A DNA stretch of 64,000 nucleotides from JASJAR01 sp038530285 (lineage in GTDB: Bacteria; Pseudomonadota; Alphaproteobacteria; Rhodobacterales; Rhodobacteraceae). The position numbers were made by a program, and so were the translations under genes. The first letter of the stretch is position 1, and the number at the start of each line of letters is the position of its first letter. The notes under the pieces were generated by a model that ran no database searches, had not been told where the DNA came from, and saw nothing but the letters and a program-made list of their open reading frames with translations. Shown here piece after piece: positions 17,267-26,279 of this stretch. The DNA lies in contig JBCBCY010000010.1 of the NCBI GenBank assembly GCA_038530285.1, positions 81,662-145,661 on the forward strand. The letters are read 5' to 3'.

Positions 17267-18985
17267 TCAGCCCCAGCAATTCACCAAAACGGTCATGTCG
17301 GCGGCCAAGCGGGTCAGATCCTCAGGCGCGATCGGCGCAGCTGGATCCGCCGCAGCCGCGGCCACGCCCGCGCCTGACAAAAACGTCGCAATGGCACTTG
17401 CATCGGCGGCCAGGCTGACATCGCCGGGAAGAACCCGCCCGCCACTTGTATCGCGCGGCTTCAAAAGCCCGATCACGGCACCTGAGCCATCAAACACCGG
17501 CCCGCCCGCGTCGCCCGGCTCTGCGGTGAGTTGCAGCCGGTCTATCTGAGCCTCACCACCCAAGCCTTCGATGTCTTCCAGCGTGCCATAGGTCAGGGTC
17601 GGCGCCCCAAGCGCGCCTTCAAAGGAATAGCCTGCGACGGCCACTTCGGACCCCAAACGCGGGGTCTGCGTGGCCAGGCGTGCCACCGCAATCGGGGCAA
17701 GCGCGCCAGAGGGGCGCAACAAGGCCAGACCAAGGCCCGTGTCATTTGCGGCAAGCGCCATCTCGGTGTCTTCGCCCAGAGTGATCCGCGCGCAATTGCC
17801 GACGGCTTGACTGGTGGTCAAAACCGCCCCGTCGCGGGAAATGAAAAAGCCAGAGCGCGCCGTTTCGGGCCGCCGAATTTCGAGCCCCGCCAGAAGATCA
17901 ACGCTTTGGGATGTGTCGCCGAAGGTATCGGGCAGGACGCCATCGACTGGGGTAAAGCTGCGTTCCAGTGCGGCCAGCACCAGCCCCCGGCGCTTTTCAT
18001 CGCCCGCAGGCCAAACGAGCGTATAGCCTTTGACAGCGTCGCCCACCACACGGGCCGAGGTGTAAGACGTGATCGCCTCATCCGCGCCGGCCAGCACAAA
18101 GGACGTGCGCCCGCGCTGGCGTTCGCCGTTCAGCGGGACAATCTCAAGCGTTTGCATCACGTCATAAAGCCCCGCCAGCGTCGTCTGGTTGCCGGTCTGG
18201 CTGATCAACAGGACCATCGCGCCTGACCCATCGGTCGCTTCGTAGCGCGCGAACGGCGGCGCGTAGGTGGGGCGGGCCGAAACCAGCCCCAGCGGCAGGT
18301 CGATCTGGATGCCGGCCTGGGTGTCGGCCACCGGGGCAAGCCCGAGACTGGCAATGTCGCGGCGCCACCCATCCAAGAGGGCAAGGCGTTGTTTTGTCGT
18401 CAGAAAACCGGTGGTCTCAAAATTGTTGGCCGCTTGCCAGCCTTCGATGGACCGCCGCGTGCCGGGACCGAACGCGCCATCGATGGTCGAGCGGTAGAAC
18501 CCTTCGTATTGCAGGGCGGTCTGCAATTCGCGCTTTTCGTCGCGGGTCAGCCGGCGTTCTGCGGCGCGCGCTTCAGCCAGGGTTTCCTCAGCCGGGATCA
18601 CCGGTTCTGGCGCGGGCAGGGGGGCGGCATCCGGCAGCGGCGTTGTGGTGATCGCACCTGCGGCACCCGCATAGATCTGCGCGCCAAAGGTGCGGCCTGA
18701 CACCACGAAACTGTCGCGGGGGATCAGGCCCTGGCCGCGCAATTCCAGAAGCCGTGCCCGGGCCTGAAGCTCGGTAAACGGACCCAGAACGATCGCATTC
18801 CAGCGCCCGCCGGTGTTGAACCCGGCCACATCATCCAGCCGGGTGTCCCAATCGGCGGCCCGTGCTTCGGCTTGTGCACGGCCGGGCCTGGCCTCAATCT
18901 GGATCCAAAAGGTGTCTTGCGCGGCGGCAACACCGGCAGCGACACACAATGCCAACGCTGCAACTACGCGAACCAAACCAGTCAT
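17267..18985 (-). CDS. Exported SPOR-like / peptidoglycan-binding / inactive trypsin-fold protein
   Basis: A 572-residue exported protein with signal peptide MTGLVRVVAALALCVAAGV. It has a SPOR-like segment (about 25-105, with FWIQIEARPG and GRWNAIVLGPF), a PG_binding_1 domain (about 150-215, LQTALQYEGFYRSTIDGAFG) and a C-terminal trypsin-like fold (about 395-560). The protease domain looks dead: the Ser motif reads GDAGGPV instead of GDSGGP, the His position reads TTSQAVGNC, and the Asp region reads GLGLALLR. It may therefore bind peptidoglycan and a protein partner at the division site or envelope without cleaving it. The start at 18985 is chosen for the signal peptide. Confidence 0.8.
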   Translation of the reverse strand: MTGLVRVVAALALCVAAGVAAAQDTFWIQIEARPGRAQAEARAADWDTRLDDVAGFNTGGRWNAIVLGPFTELQARARLLELRGQGLIPRDSFVVSGRTFGAQIYAGAAGAITTTPLPDAAPLPAPEPVIPAEETLAEARAAERRLTRDEKRELQTALQYEGFYRSTIDGAFGPGTRRSIEGWQAANNFETTGFLTTKQRLALLDGWRRDIASLGLAPVADTQAGIQIDLPLGLVSARPTYAPPFARYEATDGSGAMVLLISQTGNQTTLAGLYDVMQTLEIVPLNGERQRGRTSFVLAGADEAITSYTSARVVGDAVKGYTLVWPAGDEKRRGLVLAALERSFTPVDGVLPDTFGDTSQSVDLLAGLEIRRPETARSGFFISRDGAVLTTSQAVGNCARITLGEDTEMALAANDTGLGLALLRPSGALAPIAVARLATQTPRLGSEVAVAGYSFEGALGAPTLTYGTLEDIEGLGGEAQIDRLQLTAEPGDAGGPVFDGSGAVIGLLKPRDTSGGRVLPGDVSLAADASAIATFLSGAGVAAAAADPAAPIAPEDLTRLAADMTVLVNCWG

Positions 18986-19127
18986 GACACGTCCCCCGGG
19001 CCTTTGTCCTGCGCCTTGCAACCGGATACCGGGCGCGCCGTCAAGGCTGCGCGGGGCTTGGCGGTCATCTGATTGACCCAGTGTGGCCCGTTCCCTATGG
19101 AAAGGGCGATTTCACGGGCGAGGCACC

Positions 19128-20057
19128 ATGGCAGGCGCGGCAGAAAAACCGAAGAGCTTTCAGGACTTGATCCTGAGGCTGCAAACCTATTGGGCGGCGA
19201 AGGGCTGCGCGATCTTGCAGCCTTATGACATGGAAGTTGGGGCGGGCACGTTTCACCCCGCCACGACCCTGCGCGCGCTGGGGTCCCGGCCCTGGGCGGC
19301 GGCCTATGTGCAACCGTCGCGTCGCCCAACAGATGGGCGCTATGGCGACAGCCCCAACCGCTGGCAGCATTACTATCAATTCCAGGTGATCATCAAACCC
19401 TCGCCGCCGGATCTGCAAGAGCTGTATCTCGGCTCGCTCGATGCAATCGGAATCGACACCACGATGCATGATATCCGTTTTGTCGAAGACGATTGGGAAA
19501 GCCCGACGCTGGGCGCATGGGGCCTGGGCTGGGAGGTTTGGTGCGACGGCATGGAAGTCAGCCAGTTCACCTATTTCCAGCAGGTCGGTGGGCATGATTG
19601 CCGCCCCGTCTCGGGTGAATTGACCTATGGGCTGGAACGGCTTGCGATGTATGTTCTGGGCTATGACGACGGCAATGAAATGCCGTTCAACGATCCGCAA
19701 ACCGAGATCCCGCTGACCTATGGCGACGTGTTTCGCGAGGCTGAAGCCCAATATGCGCGCTGGAATTTCGACGTGGCCAACACCGAAATGCTGATGCGCC
19801 ATTTTGAGGATGCCGAAGCCGAATGCGAAGCGATCTTGTCGCAACCGGCCGTCGATCCTAAGACCGGGCGGCATATCGTGATGGCCCAGCCCGCCTATGA
19901 CCAGACGATCAAGGCGTCGCATCTGTTCAACCTGCTGGATGCGCGCGGCGTGATCTCGGTCACCGAACGCCAGGCCTATATCGGGCGGGTGCGCAGCTTG
20001 GCGAAGGCCTGTGCGGATTCCTATCTGGCCGCCGAAGCCGGGGCAGACGCGCCATGA
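19128..20057 (+). CDS. glyQ: Glycyl-tRNA synthetase alpha subunit
   Basis: Catalytic alpha chain of the bacterial alpha2-beta2 GlyRS, activating glycine with ATP for transfer to tRNA-Gly. The 309-residue protein matches the family throughout: SFQDLILRLQTYWAAKGCAILQPYD, EVGAGTFHPATTLRALG (class II motif), YVQPSRRPTDGRYG, PVSGELTYGLERLAMY and the C-terminal ARGVISVTERQAYIGR. The ATG at 19128 with GCGAGG upstream is preferred to an extension from 19083. The stop overlaps the next gene by four bases. Confidence 0.96.
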   Translation: MAGAAEKPKSFQDLILRLQTYWAAKGCAILQPYDMEVGAGTFHPATTLRALGSRPWAAAYVQPSRRPTDGRYGDSPNRWQHYYQFQVIIKPSPPDLQELYLGSLDAIGIDTTMHDIRFVEDDWESPTLGAWGLGWEVWCDGMEVSQFTYFQQVGGHDCRPVSGELTYGLERLAMYVLGYDDGNEMPFNDPQTEIPLTYGDVFREAEAQYARWNFDVANTEMLMRHFEDAEAECEAILSQPAVDPKTGRHIVMAQPAYDQTIKASHLFNLLDARGVISVTERQAYIGRVRSLAKACADSYLAAEAGADAP

Positions 20058-20581
20058 GGGGGCGCACCGTGGGGCTTGTCTTGATCGCATCGGCGCTTGC
20101 GGCCGGGGCGGGCATGTATTGGGCGCAGGTCTATGCGTTTTACGACCCCGTCGAGGCGAAAGTTGAAGATGTGCAACTGACAGGCCTTGTTTCGGGCGTT
20201 GGCGAGCCGATCCCGCATGAAAACTTCAAGGGGATTGATGCCGATTCGTCACCACTGCGCTACCGGGCGTGTTACGACATCGGGCTGTCATTGGCCGCGT
20301 TGAGCGAGGAATTCGTCGCCTATGCCGATCCGGTGCCGCTGGAAGCGCCCGGCTGGTTCGATTGCTATGACGCTGACGAAGTGGGGTCGGCACTGGAGAG
20401 CGGCGCAGCACTGGCATTTCTGGGCGAGGCCAATGTGACCTACGGGATCGACCGGGTGGTGGCGGTGTTCCGCGACGGGCGCGCGCGGGCCTGGCACCAG
20501 ATCAACATCTGCGGTGAGGAGGTGTTTGATGGCCGTCCCCCGCCCGAAGGCTGCCCGCCAGCCCCTGAAAGGGAAGAGTGA
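20054..20581 (+). CDS. Membrane-anchored DUF6446-family protein between glyQ and glyS
   Basis: A 175-residue protein with one N-terminal transmembrane or signal-anchor helix (TVGLVLIASALAAGAGMYWAQVYAFY) and a periplasmic domain with Cys pairs (RACYDIGLSL, WFDCYDADEVG, INICGEE, PPEGCPP). The position between glyQ and glyS and the sequence agree with the DUF6446 family of Rhodobacteraceae as I recall it. The gene overlaps glyQ by four bases (ATGA) and glyS by one base (TGATG), so the three are translationally coupled. Function unknown. Confidence 0.8.
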   Translation: MRGRTVGLVLIASALAAGAGMYWAQVYAFYDPVEAKVEDVQLTGLVSGVGEPIPHENFKGIDADSSPLRYRACYDIGLSLAALSEEFVAYADPVPLEAPGWFDCYDADEVGSALESGAALAFLGEANVTYGIDRVVAVFRDGRARAWHQINICGEEVFDGRPPPEGCPPAPEREE

Positions 20582-22731
20582 TGCCTGATCTGTTGATTGA
20601 GCTTTTGTCCGAAGAGATCCCTGCGCGGATGCAGGCCAAGGCGGCGGCCGATTTGCAAGCGATGGTGACCGATGGGCTGGTCGAGGCCGGGCTGACCTAT
20701 GCCGGGGCCGGCGCGCATGCCACGCCGCGCCGGTTGTGTCTGGCGATTGAGGGGCTTGCTCGATCGGAGAGCTTGCAAAGGGCATTGACACGACAAGGGC
20801 CGCCAGTGGAGGCGCCGGACAAAGCAATTGCTGGTTTCATTCGCCAACTTCCGGAGTTTCCGTTGGATCAGTCCGATGCGGCAGTTACGTTTGTGAGGTC
20901 TGTATCGCCCGGAGAATTCCGAGAATTCGGCTCGATAGTGCTACAGGTCGGAGAGGCAAAGGGCCGCAGAACGATTATCGCGTCATGGACCCCGGTTGAG
21001 CGGGATCCCACTGAGATCATCGCGGAGGTTCTCGAAAAGACCGTTCGCACCTTTCCCTGGCCAAAATCCATGCGTTGGGGGGCCGGAAGCCTGAAATGGG
21101 TGCGGCCTTTGCAGGGGATCATTTGCGTTTTGTCGGATGAAGCTGGCGCGACCGTGGTGCCGCTGGACATTGACGGGCTGGTCGCGGGCGACACGACCGT
21201 GGGGCACAGGTTTCTGGCCCCTGCCGCGTTTTCGGTCACCGGGTTTGATGACTATGCCGCAAAACTGAAAGCCGCCCATGTGATCTTGTCGGCCGACGAA
21301 CGCAGCCAGACGATCTGGGCGGATGTCACCAGCATGGCCTTTGCGCAAGGGCTGGAGCCTGTTGAAGACAAGGGACTTTTGGCGGAAGTCGCCGGGCTGG
21401 TGGAATGGCCTGTGGTGCTGGTCGGTGAGATCGGGGCGGAATTTCTGGACCTGCCGCCCGAGGTGCTGACGTCCTCGATGAAAGAGCACCAGAAGTTCTT
21501 TTCCCTGGGTAAGGGCGGCAAGGTCACCCATTTTGCGACCGTGGCCAATTCTGAGACGGCCGACAATGGGGCGACCATTTTGGCGGGCAATCAGAAAGTT
21601 CTTGCGGCCCGCCTGGCGGATGCAAAGTTCTTTTGGGACAACGACTTGCGGGTGGCCAAGGCGGGCATGTCCGATTGGACCGACGCCTTGGGATCGGTGA
21701 CGTTTCACAACAAGCTGGGCTCGGTCGCTGACCGGGTCGCCCGCGTGGCCGCTTTGGCGCGCGAGATCGCCCCGGCGGTGGGGGCCGATGCGGATGCCGC
21801 CGAAACCGCAGCCAAGATTGCCAAGGCCGATCTAAGCTCTGAGATGGTCTATGAATTCCCGGACCTGCAAGGGGTTATGGGCGCCTATTACGCGCAGCAC
21901 GCGGGCCATTCGGCTGAGGTGTCGGCCGTGGCGCGCGAGCATTATCAGCCCCTGGGTCCATCCGATGATGTCCCGTCTGCGCCGTTGTCAGTGACCGTGG
22001 CGCTGGCCGACAAGATCGACACGCTGACAGGCTTCTGGGCCATTGATGAAAAGCCCACGGGGTCAAAAGACCCCTTCGCGCTGCGGCGCGCGGCCCTGGG
22101 CGTGATCCGGTTGGTGCTGGAAAATGGGGTTCGGTTTCCGCTGTTGGGTTACTTTTCCACCGCCAATGATGTCGCAGGTCCGCGCGAGGATGCATTCGCC
22201 GATGTGAACGACCTCCTCTCTTTCTTCCACGACCGCCTAAAGGTCTATTTCCGCGACAAGGGTGTGCGCCATGACGTGGTCGATGCGGTGCTGGCGATGC
22301 CCGGCTCGGATGACCTGGTGCTGGTGGAAAAGCGGGCCACGGCCCTTGATGCCTTTTTGGCCAGTGAAGACGGCGAAAATCTGGTGCAGGGCTACAAGCG
22401 CGCCAACAACATCCTGAGCCAGGCGGAAGCCAACGACGGGGTCGAATATTCCTTTGGCGCCGATCTGAAGTTCGCTGAAACCGACGCAGAAAAGGCCATG
22501 TTCGCGGCCCTTGATTCTGCACGTGCGAAGGTGACACCCGCGATGCAGGCCGAGGATTTTGCAACCGCTATGGCTGAAATGGCGAAACTTCGCGCTCCGG
22601 TTGATGCGTTTTTCGAGGCTGTTCAGGTCAATGCGGACAGTGAAATTCTGCGCCGCAACAGGCTTAACCTTTTGTCTGACATCCGGAAAATTTGCGCGCA
22701 AGTGGCCGATCTGACACGGATCGAAGGGTAA
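20581..22731 (+). CDS. glyS: Glycyl-tRNA synthetase beta subunit
   Basis: The 716-residue beta chain of GlyRS, which binds tRNA-Gly. Family hallmarks are LLIELLSEEIPARMQ at the N-terminus, ATPRRLCLAI, FPWPKSMRWG, LTSSMKEHQKFF, VFHNKLGSVADRV-like KLGS motif, EFPDLQGVMGAYYA and DPFALRRAALGVIR, and the C-terminal DALR-like anticodon-binding region. The start at 20581 overlaps the previous stop. A stretch of about 250-300 bases (roughly 20758-21060) has visibly lower GC and rare codons and carries an unusual protein segment between the N-terminal domain and FPWPKSMRWG; see findings. Confidence 0.95.
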   Translation: MPDLLIELLSEEIPARMQAKAAADLQAMVTDGLVEAGLTYAGAGAHATPRRLCLAIEGLARSESLQRALTRQGPPVEAPDKAIAGFIRQLPEFPLDQSDAAVTFVRSVSPGEFREFGSIVLQVGEAKGRRTIIASWTPVERDPTEIIAEVLEKTVRTFPWPKSMRWGAGSLKWVRPLQGIICVLSDEAGATVVPLDIDGLVAGDTTVGHRFLAPAAFSVTGFDDYAAKLKAAHVILSADERSQTIWADVTSMAFAQGLEPVEDKGLLAEVAGLVEWPVVLVGEIGAEFLDLPPEVLTSSMKEHQKFFSLGKGGKVTHFATVANSETADNGATILAGNQKVLAARLADAKFFWDNDLRVAKAGMSDWTDALGSVTFHNKLGSVADRVARVAALAREIAPAVGADADAAETAAKIAKADLSSEMVYEFPDLQGVMGAYYAQHAGHSAEVSAVAREHYQPLGPSDDVPSAPLSVTVALADKIDTLTGFWAIDEKPTGSKDPFALRRAALGVIRLVLENGVRFPLLGYFSTANDVAGPREDAFADVNDLLSFFHDRLKVYFRDKGVRHDVVDAVLAMPGSDDLVLVEKRATALDAFLASEDGENLVQGYKRANNILSQAEANDGVEYSFGADLKFAETDAEKAMFAALDSARAKVTPAMQAEDFATAMAEMAKLRAPVDAFFEAVQVNADSEILRRNRLNLLSDIRKICAQVADLTRIEG

Positions 22732-22828
22732 ATACCCCCATTTGGCGGCCTGAATGTCCGCTTTGCCGACCAGAAGGGTTGTCAGCTTACCGTTACACGG
22801 TATGCTCGACCTGGAAGGAATTGCCGCA

Positions 22829-25363
22829 GTGCAGAAACACGTTGATCAGCCCGACTTTATTGAGGTGACGCAAACCGCGGACATCTCAGCGGCCACCTAT
22901 GGCGGGCGGGCGAAGTGTTTGCAGCGGCTGATCCGCATGGATTTGCCCGTGCCCAAAACGGTGGCGCTGTCGTTTGCAGGGGTGCGCAAGATCGCGGCCG
23001 GGCAGTTGATCGATATCGACGGTCTTCTGGACATCATTGGCGACACGTTGGTGTCGGTGCGCCCGTCAAGCCAGGTTGCGGACTGGGGGGGGCCGGGTGC
23101 GGTCTTGAACATCGGGATGAACGCGGCACGTCATGCGGCCATGTCGAACACGATTGGCCATGTGGCGGCCGATGCCCTCTTCCGGCGGTTCATTCAATGT
23201 TATGCCGTTGAGGTGGCGCATCTTGATCCTGAAATGTTTGCCGACGCCGGTGCCAGCGTGGCCGCGCTGCGCGACGCCTATGAGGCCGAAACCGATGAGC
23301 CGTTTCCCGATGACCCCGCACGCCAGCTGACGGATGTTCTGGCAGCGATGGCGCGGACCTGGGAAAGCACGTCGGCGCGGCTGTTGCGCGAAGCGCGCGG
23401 CGCGCCGCGCGATGCCGGTCTGGGGCTTGTGGTGCAGGAAATGGCGCTGGGCTTCGGGGCGCCCGAGAGCGGCGCGGGGGTCATTCAGTTTATTGACGCA
23501 ACCACCGGCCAGGCGCAGGTCACGGGTCGCTACCGCAGTCAGGCCCAGGGCCGCGACGCGCTGGAGGACGGGGCCGGGTCCCTGTTTTTGACGAAAGATC
23601 CCCGCGGGGCGTCGTTGGAACAGCATTGCCCGAAGATTTTTGCCGACCTTCTGGCGATGGGGGCGGCCTGCCGGACCCGCCTGCGCGAGGAGATGCAGAT
23701 CGAATTCACCATTGATGACGGTGAGTTGCGGGTGCTCGATGCCGTGCGCGTGCCGCGGACGTCGCGCGCGAATGTGCGCACGGCCGTCGCATTGGCCGAA
23801 GATGGTGTGATCGACCGCAAAGACGCCATTTTGCGCGTGCAACCCAATGCACTGATTGATCTTTTGCACCGGCAGGTGGATGACACCGCCGTGCGCGACA
23901 CCTGCCTGACGGGCATTGCCGCCAGCCCGGGGGCTGCCACGGGCCGCATCGTGTTCACGGCCGCAGCGGCCCTGGCGGCCGAAGCGCGCGAAGAGGCGAC
24001 AATCCTTGTGCGGCGCGAGACGAAACCCGAAGACATCCGCGGGATGCATGCGGCGGTCGGTGTGCTGACCGAGCGGGGCGGCATGACCAGTCATGCGGCC
24101 GTTATCGCGCGCGGGATCGGGTTGCCGTGCGTGGTCGGCGCCACGGGCCTGCGGATCAACCGGCGCGAAAAGACCATCGTTGTCGATGGGGGAAAGGTGA
24201 TCAAGGAAGGCGACCTGATCACCATTGACGGAAGCCGGGGCCAGATCATCGAAGGTCAGGCGGCACTTTTGGAACCGGCCCTTGATGAGACGTTTCAGAC
24301 CTTGTTGTCCTGGGCTGATGAGGTTCGCGATATCGGGGTGCGCGCCAATGCCGACACCCTGGCGGATGCGCGGATGGCCCGCGATTTCCGCGCCGAGGGG
24401 ATCGGGCTGTGCCGCACCGAACACATGTTCTTCGACGAAGGCCGCATGAAGGTCATGCGCGAGATGATCTTTGCCGATACGCCCGAAGATCGCGCAGCCG
24501 TGCTGGAGCGTCTTTTGCCGATGCAGCGGGCCGATTTTGTCGCTTTGTTTGAGGTGATGCGGGGCCAACCTGTGTGCGTGCGCCTTCTCGATCCGCCGTT
24601 GCATGAATTCCTGCCCGACGGCACCGATGGATTGCGCGAGTTGGCGCAGGTTCTCAACGTGCCGCTGGCCAAAGCGATGCGCCGGGTCGAGGCCCTGACC
24701 GAGTATAACCCGATGCTGGGCATGCGCGGGGTCCGTCTGGGCATCAAGGTGCCGGAGATCTACGAAATTCAGGCGCGCGCGATTTTTGAAGCCGCCGTGA
24801 TTGCCGGCGAAACCGGTCCCGCGGTCGTGCCTGAGGTGATGATCCCGCTGGTGTCGGCCAAGCGCGAGGTTGAGCTGGTCAAGTCACGCGTTGACGCGGT
24901 TGCCTCGGCGGTGCGCAACGAAAGCGGTCAGGATTTCAATTACCGGTTGGGGGTGATGATGGAAACCCCGCGGGCCTGCCTGCGGGCCGACGAGATTGCG
25001 CAACATGCTGAGTTTTTGTCATTTGGCACCAATGATTTGACCCAGATGACCTATGGGTTGTCGCGCGATGACGCGGGCCGTTTCATGACGGATTATGTGC
25101 AAGAGGGCGTCTATCCCGAAGACCCGTTTCACCGCCTGGACCTCGACGGGGTGGGCGAGCTTTTGATGATCGCGGCGGAACGCGGAAAGCAGGCCAAAGA
25201 GGGCGTGACCCTTGCGATTTGTGGCGAGCATGCCGGCGACCCTGAAGCGATTGCCTTTTGTCGTCGGTTTGGCTTCGACTATGTGTCGTGTTCGCCATTT
25301 CGCGTACCGGTTGCACGGCTCGCGGCGGCCCACCAGGCGATCAACGGCGGAAACAGCGGTTAA
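22829..25363 (+). CDS. PEP-utilising, pyruvate phosphate dikinase-like protein
   Basis: An 844-residue PPDK-like protein. The phosphohistidine domain has GGMTSHAAVIARG with the catalytic His near 422, and the PEP/pyruvate TIM barrel has IGLCRTEHMFF, GTNDLTQMTYGLSRDD and CGEHAGD (Cys 798), so the phospho-transfer and PEP-binding ends look functional. The N-terminal nucleotide-binding part is strongly divergent: SVRPSSQVADWGGPGAVLN replaces the usual SVRSGA...PGMMDTVLN. It may be a PEP-dependent phosphotransferase or a regulatory relative rather than a true PPDK. The GTG at 22829 is chosen because GGAAGGA lies eight bases upstream; an in-frame ATG at 22754 is the alternative. Confidence 0.8.
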   Translation: MQKHVDQPDFIEVTQTADISAATYGGRAKCLQRLIRMDLPVPKTVALSFAGVRKIAAGQLIDIDGLLDIIGDTLVSVRPSSQVADWGGPGAVLNIGMNAARHAAMSNTIGHVAADALFRRFIQCYAVEVAHLDPEMFADAGASVAALRDAYEAETDEPFPDDPARQLTDVLAAMARTWESTSARLLREARGAPRDAGLGLVVQEMALGFGAPESGAGVIQFIDATTGQAQVTGRYRSQAQGRDALEDGAGSLFLTKDPRGASLEQHCPKIFADLLAMGAACRTRLREEMQIEFTIDDGELRVLDAVRVPRTSRANVRTAVALAEDGVIDRKDAILRVQPNALIDLLHRQVDDTAVRDTCLTGIAASPGAATGRIVFTAAAALAAEAREEATILVRRETKPEDIRGMHAAVGVLTERGGMTSHAAVIARGIGLPCVVGATGLRINRREKTIVVDGGKVIKEGDLITIDGSRGQIIEGQAALLEPALDETFQTLLSWADEVRDIGVRANADTLADARMARDFRAEGIGLCRTEHMFFDEGRMKVMREMIFADTPEDRAAVLERLLPMQRADFVALFEVMRGQPVCVRLLDPPLHEFLPDGTDGLRELAQVLNVPLAKAMRRVEALTEYNPMLGMRGVRLGIKVPEIYEIQARAIFEAAVIAGETGPAVVPEVMIPLVSAKREVELVKSRVDAVASAVRNESGQDFNYRLGVMMETPRACLRADEIAQHAEFLSFGTNDLTQMTYGLSRDDAGRFMTDYVQEGVYPEDPFHRLDLDGVGELLMIAAERGKQAKEGVTLAICGEHAGDPEAIAFCRRFGFDYVSCSPFRVPVARLAAAHQAINGGNSG

Positions 25364-25370
25364 CCAAATC

Positions 25371-25390
25371 GGCGGATTATCGCCTTTTTG
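25371..25390 (+). terminator. Intrinsic terminator after the PPDK-like gene
   Basis: GGCGG-ATTA-TCGCC forms a five-pair stem (one G-T wobble) directly followed by TTTTTGTTT, eight bases after the stop codon. Confidence 0.75.
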
Positions 25391-25503
25391 TTTAGACTTA
25401 GACGCAGTTCCTTAGGCATCACTTTACGATTTTCGGCGAATCCGGTAGCCGAACAGTAGAGAGTATTATCGTGATTATTGATTGGTCCGGAGGGGGCTCC
25501 ACC

Positions 25504-26190
25504 ATGATTGTTGGCCTGAAGCGCTTGGGCGCCGCAGTTTGGTTTGCCGCAGTGTTAACCGTGTCGCCCGCTATGGCCGATACGGTTGTGAGCACGTCCA
25601 ACAACCCGACATTGGCACTTGGCGAAAGCATAAACCGGCTGGTGTCGGTGGAAACACAATCGCTTTCGGGCCTGCGGTCGAACCGGCTCAAGCAGATGGT
25701 CACACCGCATGGAACGCTCCCGCCCACCGACAAACGGTTGAGCCGTGACTGGATTGATGCGCAGCCCGTCGCGACGGGTGGGGCGGAATGGGCCTGCCTG
25801 ACCGAGGCGCTTTATTTCGAAGCGCGCGGCGAGAGCATTCGGGGCATGACGGCCGTGGCTGAGGTGATTTTGAACCGGGTCGACACGCGGGCGTACCCCG
25901 ACACGGTCTGCGCGGTCGTCAATCAGGGCACCGGCGAGCGGTATCGCTGTCAGTTTACCTATACCTGTGATGGGCGGGCCGAGACCATCACCGAGCCGCG
26001 CGCCTACGACCGCGTCGGCAAGATCGCAAAGTTGATGCTAGACGGCGCGCCGCGCACCTTGACCGGTGGCGCCACGTATTATCACACCAAGGCTGTCAGC
26101 CCACGCTGGAGCCGGGTGTTCGACCGCACCGTCACCATCGACGACCACCATTTCTACGTGAACCCGGTCCATACAGCGGCGTTGAATTAA
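25504..26190 (+). CDS. SleB-type cell wall hydrolase
   Basis: A 228-residue exported protein with signal peptide MIVGLKRLGAAVWFAAVLTV. The C-terminal Hydrolase_2 (SleB/CwlJ) domain starts near residue 95: CLTEALYFEARGES contains the catalytic Glu, then AVAEVILNRVDTRAYPDTVCAVVNQG and an ATYYHTKAVSPRW motif. Family members are lytic transglycosylase-like peptidoglycan hydrolases. The start at 25504 is chosen because GGAGGGG lies just upstream. It sits between the PPDK-like gene and glmM. Confidence 0.88.
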   Translation: MIVGLKRLGAAVWFAAVLTVSPAMADTVVSTSNNPTLALGESINRLVSVETQSLSGLRSNRLKQMVTPHGTLPPTDKRLSRDWIDAQPVATGGAEWACLTEALYFEARGESIRGMTAVAEVILNRVDTRAYPDTVCAVVNQGTGERYRCQFTYTCDGRAETITEPRAYDRVGKIAKLMLDGAPRTLTGGATYYHTKAVSPRWSRVFDRTVTIDDHHFYVNPVHTAALN

Positions 26191-26279
26191 ATTTAACGGG
26201 TCGTGTCGTATCTGGGCGCTTCTGGCGCGGTCAAAGTCATGTTAACCTCGTCGAAACAACAAGGACGGGGCGAGCAGAC

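Noticed and set aside
23066..24604. 512-codon antisense frame within the PPDK-like gene
   Set aside because: Shadow frame; the plus strand has clear catalytic motifs.
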